A stretch of 64,000 nucleotides of DNA, taken from contig NW_007360620.1 of assembly GCF_000192795.1 (NCBI RefSeq), forward strand, positions 35,902 through 99,901. The letters run 5' to 3'. Source of the stretch: Vavraia culicis subsp. floridensis. Taxonomy: Eukaryota; Microsporidia; Pleistophoridae. Position 1 is the stretch's first letter. The number at the start of each line of letters is the position of its first letter. This document shows positions 61,508 to 64,000 of this stretch, in pieces. The notes under the pieces are model-generated. The model saw only the letters and a list, made by a program, of their open reading frames with translations, did not search any database and was not told where the DNA came from. A program made the position numbers and the translations under genes.

Positions 61508-62017
61508 TCATTCCTTCCAATTTCCTTCGATGTATTCGTTGCACTTGATAGCAGCCATGCAACCACTTCCTATGGCAATAATTGCTTCATCACCACCACA
61601 TGTAAACACGCTATGCATGTTTACGCCGATATCATGGTCAATTATCAATGCCAAGCATTTTTCTCCATTTACCCTCAACACTTTGTCATTTATGCGCTGT
61701 TCATTTTCCACCTCGTCTACCCCATACGCATCCACACCATCCTCATCTACCTTACCCTCATCATCCACCCCATTTCCCGTAACAACCTCAACGCTCTCAA
61801 CCACACGCATTTCCACCCCAAATCGTTCCAATTGTGCACGCATCAAACATCCAAATTTATCCTTCGTCATACCGGGCAGCCCAGCAATCTTTTCGTAATT
61901 TCTTATGTTGTACGTAACGGAGGGCATTAAAAGAACAGGTTTGTGATTTGCTGTTGCGGTGTACAGCGCAGCTGTGTATGCTGCTGGTGAACTACCGATT
62001 ATTATCACTTTATGCAT
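61508..62017 (-). CDS. Thioredoxin-reductase-like protein lacking the NADPH domain
   Basis: 169 aa against about 310-330 for the low-Mr thioredoxin reductase family. The N-terminal FAD dinucleotide fold is present: KVIIIGSSPAAYTAALYTA (normally GSGPAG), then NYEKIAGLPGMTKDKFGCLM and LERFGVEMR. The C-terminal FAD-closing segment is also present: VFTCGGDEAIIAIGSGCMAA and NEYI (normally GVFAAGD...AAGSGCMAAL). The whole NADPH-binding domain with the redox CxxC, which lies between these two parts in the family, is missing. A short acidic linker (GVDDEGKVDEDGVDAYGVDE) takes its place. The frame is intact and ACCCCC lies 5-10 bases before the ATG, so it may be expressed. It cannot reduce thioredoxin by the normal mechanism. 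Confidence 0.8.
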   Translation of the reverse strand: MHKVIIIGSSPAAYTAALYTATANHKPVLLMPSVTYNIRNYEKIAGLPGMTKDKFGCLMRAQLERFGVEMRVVESVEVVTGNGVDDEGKVDEDGVDAYGVDEVENEQRINDKVLRVNGEKCLALIIDHDIGVNMHSVFTCGGDEAIIAIGSGCMAAIKCNEYIEGNWKE

Positions 62018-62293
62018 GCGAGGGGGTAAAGTAAGAGGGTGGTGTTTTGTTTTTGTGGTTTGTGTTGAATGCGTTTATTTAAAGAACAGAACTTGTGCAT
62101 TGCATAAATTTATGCATTACATCCTTCTACGTAAGTCAGAACCTGCAGCACAATACGATACCGCACGGTCACAAGCTGCAGTTTATATCAGCCATTAACT
62201 TAACGGCCACTTTTTTTCATTTTCTATATTTGTGGTAATACATTGTTAAAAGCGCAATCATAGTGTTATCGTAATAATGATTTTAATGATTTA
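62018..62293. other. Spacer up to the Helitron end
   Basis: Upstream region of the reductase-like gene. No gene seen. Confidence 0.4.
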
Positions 62294-62306
62294 CTAGCAG
62301 TGCTAT

Positions 62307-62324
62307 CCCGTTTTTCAAAACGGG
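62307..62324 (-). terminator. Helitron 3' hairpin
   Basis: 18-nt palindrome with a 2-nt centre, nine bases from the CTAG end. In rolling-circle elements this hairpin marks the end of transfer. Confidence 0.7.
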
Positions 62325-62430
62325 TGTATGAATGGATAGTATACCAAAATAGCGCTTTTGAATACAACTGCAACATCAGGTCATTCCTTTCTACTAACTG
62401 TTTTGTGGTTACAAAATCAATAAATCACTT

Positions 62431-63564
62431 TCATTCCAGTAGCTCATTGTACACAACATTTCTTGTGTATACTTTACCATTCTCACGCTTTCCTTGGTGT
62501 CCATTGTCAGCAACATACACCCTTAGACCGTTTGCATAGTGCACTCTCCACAGAGCTACATACAACTGACCATGCACAGAGACAGAGCTGTGCAGATAAA
62601 CACCTACCTTGTCAAATGACTGGCCCTGTGACTTGTGGATTGTCATCGCAAACGAAAGAAGAGCCAGAAACTGTCTTCTCTTGAGTATGAATGGCAGCTG
62701 TGTTTCGCTGAATATCATCGCGATCTCGCCCGTTGTAGGAACATTGTACCTGTTCATGTCACGATGAATGTTCTTGTTGAACACCACATTCACCATCAAC
62801 ATATTTCCTTCACGCACTGCATTTCTCTCAACTTCAGCATACGGGTTGACTTCTCTTATTGTCCTGTCAAGATTGTGTAGTATTGCTCTGTCACACTTCT
62901 CATTTGCAGGATTTCTCGATCTCAGATCTGTGGCATCGTTTGTATCAATCACATACAACTGCGAGTATCTCCTGTTAGTGTTTTCAAGCGGGTTTATGTT
63001 GTATGTGTTGTGGTAGACCTGACCATGCACCTTGAAGAAATACACTCCTCGTGTGAATTGCTCCACATTTGCACCCATTGACGCAAACGACAGGGCACTG
63101 TTGTACGATCGTATATTGGTCTTGAAGTTTTTATGATCGCTGCTTGCTGTATCGGTGAACAGCGATCTGAGATACTCTGGATAGCTATCTCGTGGTGTGT
63201 AGGCTAGCTTGCCGAAGTGACAGCAGCTCTTGTACGCACGTCTACGGTGAGCCTCGTCTTTAAAGTGCATTGCCATACAATTTGCACAAATATGGTTGAG
63301 CTCACCAGCATAGTGCTCGGCTGTTTCACTTTGTACATGATAGCCGTTACTATCAGTACTTTCATCAGATCCATCGCCACCGGCAAGACGATCATCTGAT
63401 GACTGATCATCGTGATGAGATTTGTCACTGCACTCACCCATGAAAGTGATGCTGTCCTTATGGCTATGTAAACCACTTTTTGTATCACCTTGGTTTTGGT
63501 TGTTCACCAAACCATTAGTGTTTAGTTTATTTTTATTTTCAATCTTCAGTTTTTCCTGCTCCAT
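62431..63564 (-). pseudogene. Helitron Rep-helicase remnant with internal deletion
   Basis: 377 codons from ATG 63564. Residues about 85-285 are the Helitron-like N region: CCHFGKLAY, YLRSLFTD, NIRSYNSALSFASMGA, GVYFFKVHGQVYH, IREVNPYAEV and YNVPTTGEIAMIF. At about position 62706 the sequence jumps to the far C-terminus of the Pif1-type helicase: LPFILKRRQFLALLSFAMTI, HKSQGQSFDKVGVYL and HGQLYVALWRV. The HUH nuclease with its tyrosines and helicase motifs I to IV are absent, so this copy cannot move on its own. The upstream reading continues in another frame (63585-63983). Confidence 0.85.
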
Positions 63565-63584
63565 TGCCAACTTGTATTTGGAAA

Positions 63585-63983
63585 TTAACTTCTGAAAATT
63601 ACTACATTTATTTTAAATTCCTCGACTTCCTTTTTAATCGACGTTACATTTTTGCCACTCTTCATCTTGTCGATCCAAGTCTCCATAATAAATTTTTGCA
63701 GCCTTGTAAACGGCTTAGCAAATGGTTTAACAACAGCTTCCTTGATGGAAGAAGATGATTTATCAGAAGAATTATAATTTTTAAAAGTGTGTGCAAACTT
63801 TCGGCTTCCACCTCGGCTACACCACTTGGTGTGCCCGTTTACTTTTTTTGTTTTTTTGTTATTTTTATTTTTTACTGTTTTTTTGGTTTTATATTTTTTT
63901 TTAGAACATGCACAATACCGAAGTGCTTTTTTAAGAACTGTGCACGGAGCACAGGAACATTTTGCAGACTCTCGTAGGTCCGA
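63585..63983 (-). pseudogene. Upstream part of the Helitron ORF, frameshifted, no ATG at its start
   Basis: 132 open codons between a TGA (63986-63984) and a TAA (63587-63585). The reading starts with a Cys-rich piece (AKCSCAPCTVLKKALRYCAC), passes a poly-Lys stretch and ends in a charged helix (RLQKFIMETWIDKMKSG...IKKEVEEFKI). Switching frame between 63588 and 63612 continues smoothly into the helical start of the Helitron ORF (SKYKLAMEQEKLKIENKN), so the two are probably one broken coding region. Cys pairs suggest a zinc-binding segment. The only in-frame ATGs are late. Confidence 0.45.
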
Positions 63984-64000
63984 TCAATAAATAAAGCTTT

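Larger units (their letters stand above)
62294..64000 (-). mobile_element. Internally deleted Helitron (3' end in window)
   Basis: The 3' terminus on the minus strand is recognisable: a perfect 8-bp-stem hairpin CCCGTTTT-GA-AAAACGGG (plus 62307-62324), nine bases, then CTAG (62297-62294) followed by T. This is the canonical Helitron arrangement of hairpin, CTRR and insertion before T. The ORF inside encodes Helitron Rep/helicase pieces. The 5' TC end is not identifiable and probably lies beyond 64000. Confidence 0.75.

Overview
The window looks like a microsporidian nuclear genome, probably a scaffold piece, since an assembly gap of N lies at 14062-14774. The reasons are the following. Housekeeping genes are eukaryotic, intron-free and divergent: CysRS, kinesin, an NTE-type phospholipase, SAR1, a cyclin, PTH2, DPH1 and eS1. 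Many start codons are preceded within about 20 bp by an ACCCC element, as described for microsporidian promoters. There are many lineage-specific secreted proteins, and no bacterial operon or Shine-Dalgarno signals. Gene density is low for a microsporidian, at roughly one gene per 2 kb, and minisatellites are abundant. I cannot name the species. A larger, repeat-tolerant genome such as the Trachipleistophora/Vavraia group is only a guess.

Layout. 0-19 kb is mainly housekeeping: an unknown protein, CysRS, a kinesin-WD40 fusion (minus), a patatin/NTE lysophospholipase, an acidic-repeat membrane protein (minus), a multipass membrane protein, a small conserved-looking protein and SAR1. 19.5-41 kb is gene-poor and carries mostly predicted secreted or membrane proteins of unknown function: small secreted proteins, a leucine-rich-repeat-like gene broken by one in-frame TAG, a PHPLAP-repeat protein, a membrane protein, a zinc-ribbon protein, and an Erv2-like sulfhydryl oxidase with a long new N-terminal region of 27-residue Cys repeats. 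42-62 kb returns to housekeeping and regulatory genes: a chromodomain protein, a propeller-like protein, a coiled-coil protein, a cyclin, several secreted proteins, PTH2, DPH1, a small-heat-shock-like protein with a Cys-rich tail, eS1, and a thioredoxin-reductase-like protein that lacks its NADPH domain. 62.3-64 kb is an internally deleted Helitron on the minus strand, with a recognisable 3' terminus.

Two patterns cross the window. First, the core promoters appear to fall into two classes. Housekeeping genes carry ACCCC just before the ATG. Predicted secreted genes mostly carry a TATAAAAG-like box about 10-30 bp before the ATG. I used these elements to choose several start codons. Second, minisatellites sit directly against start codons of several genes. 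One of them, at 16.8-17.1 kb, is clearly the same sequence as the variable insertion inside DPH1 at 56.3-56.7 kb, in the opposite orientation.
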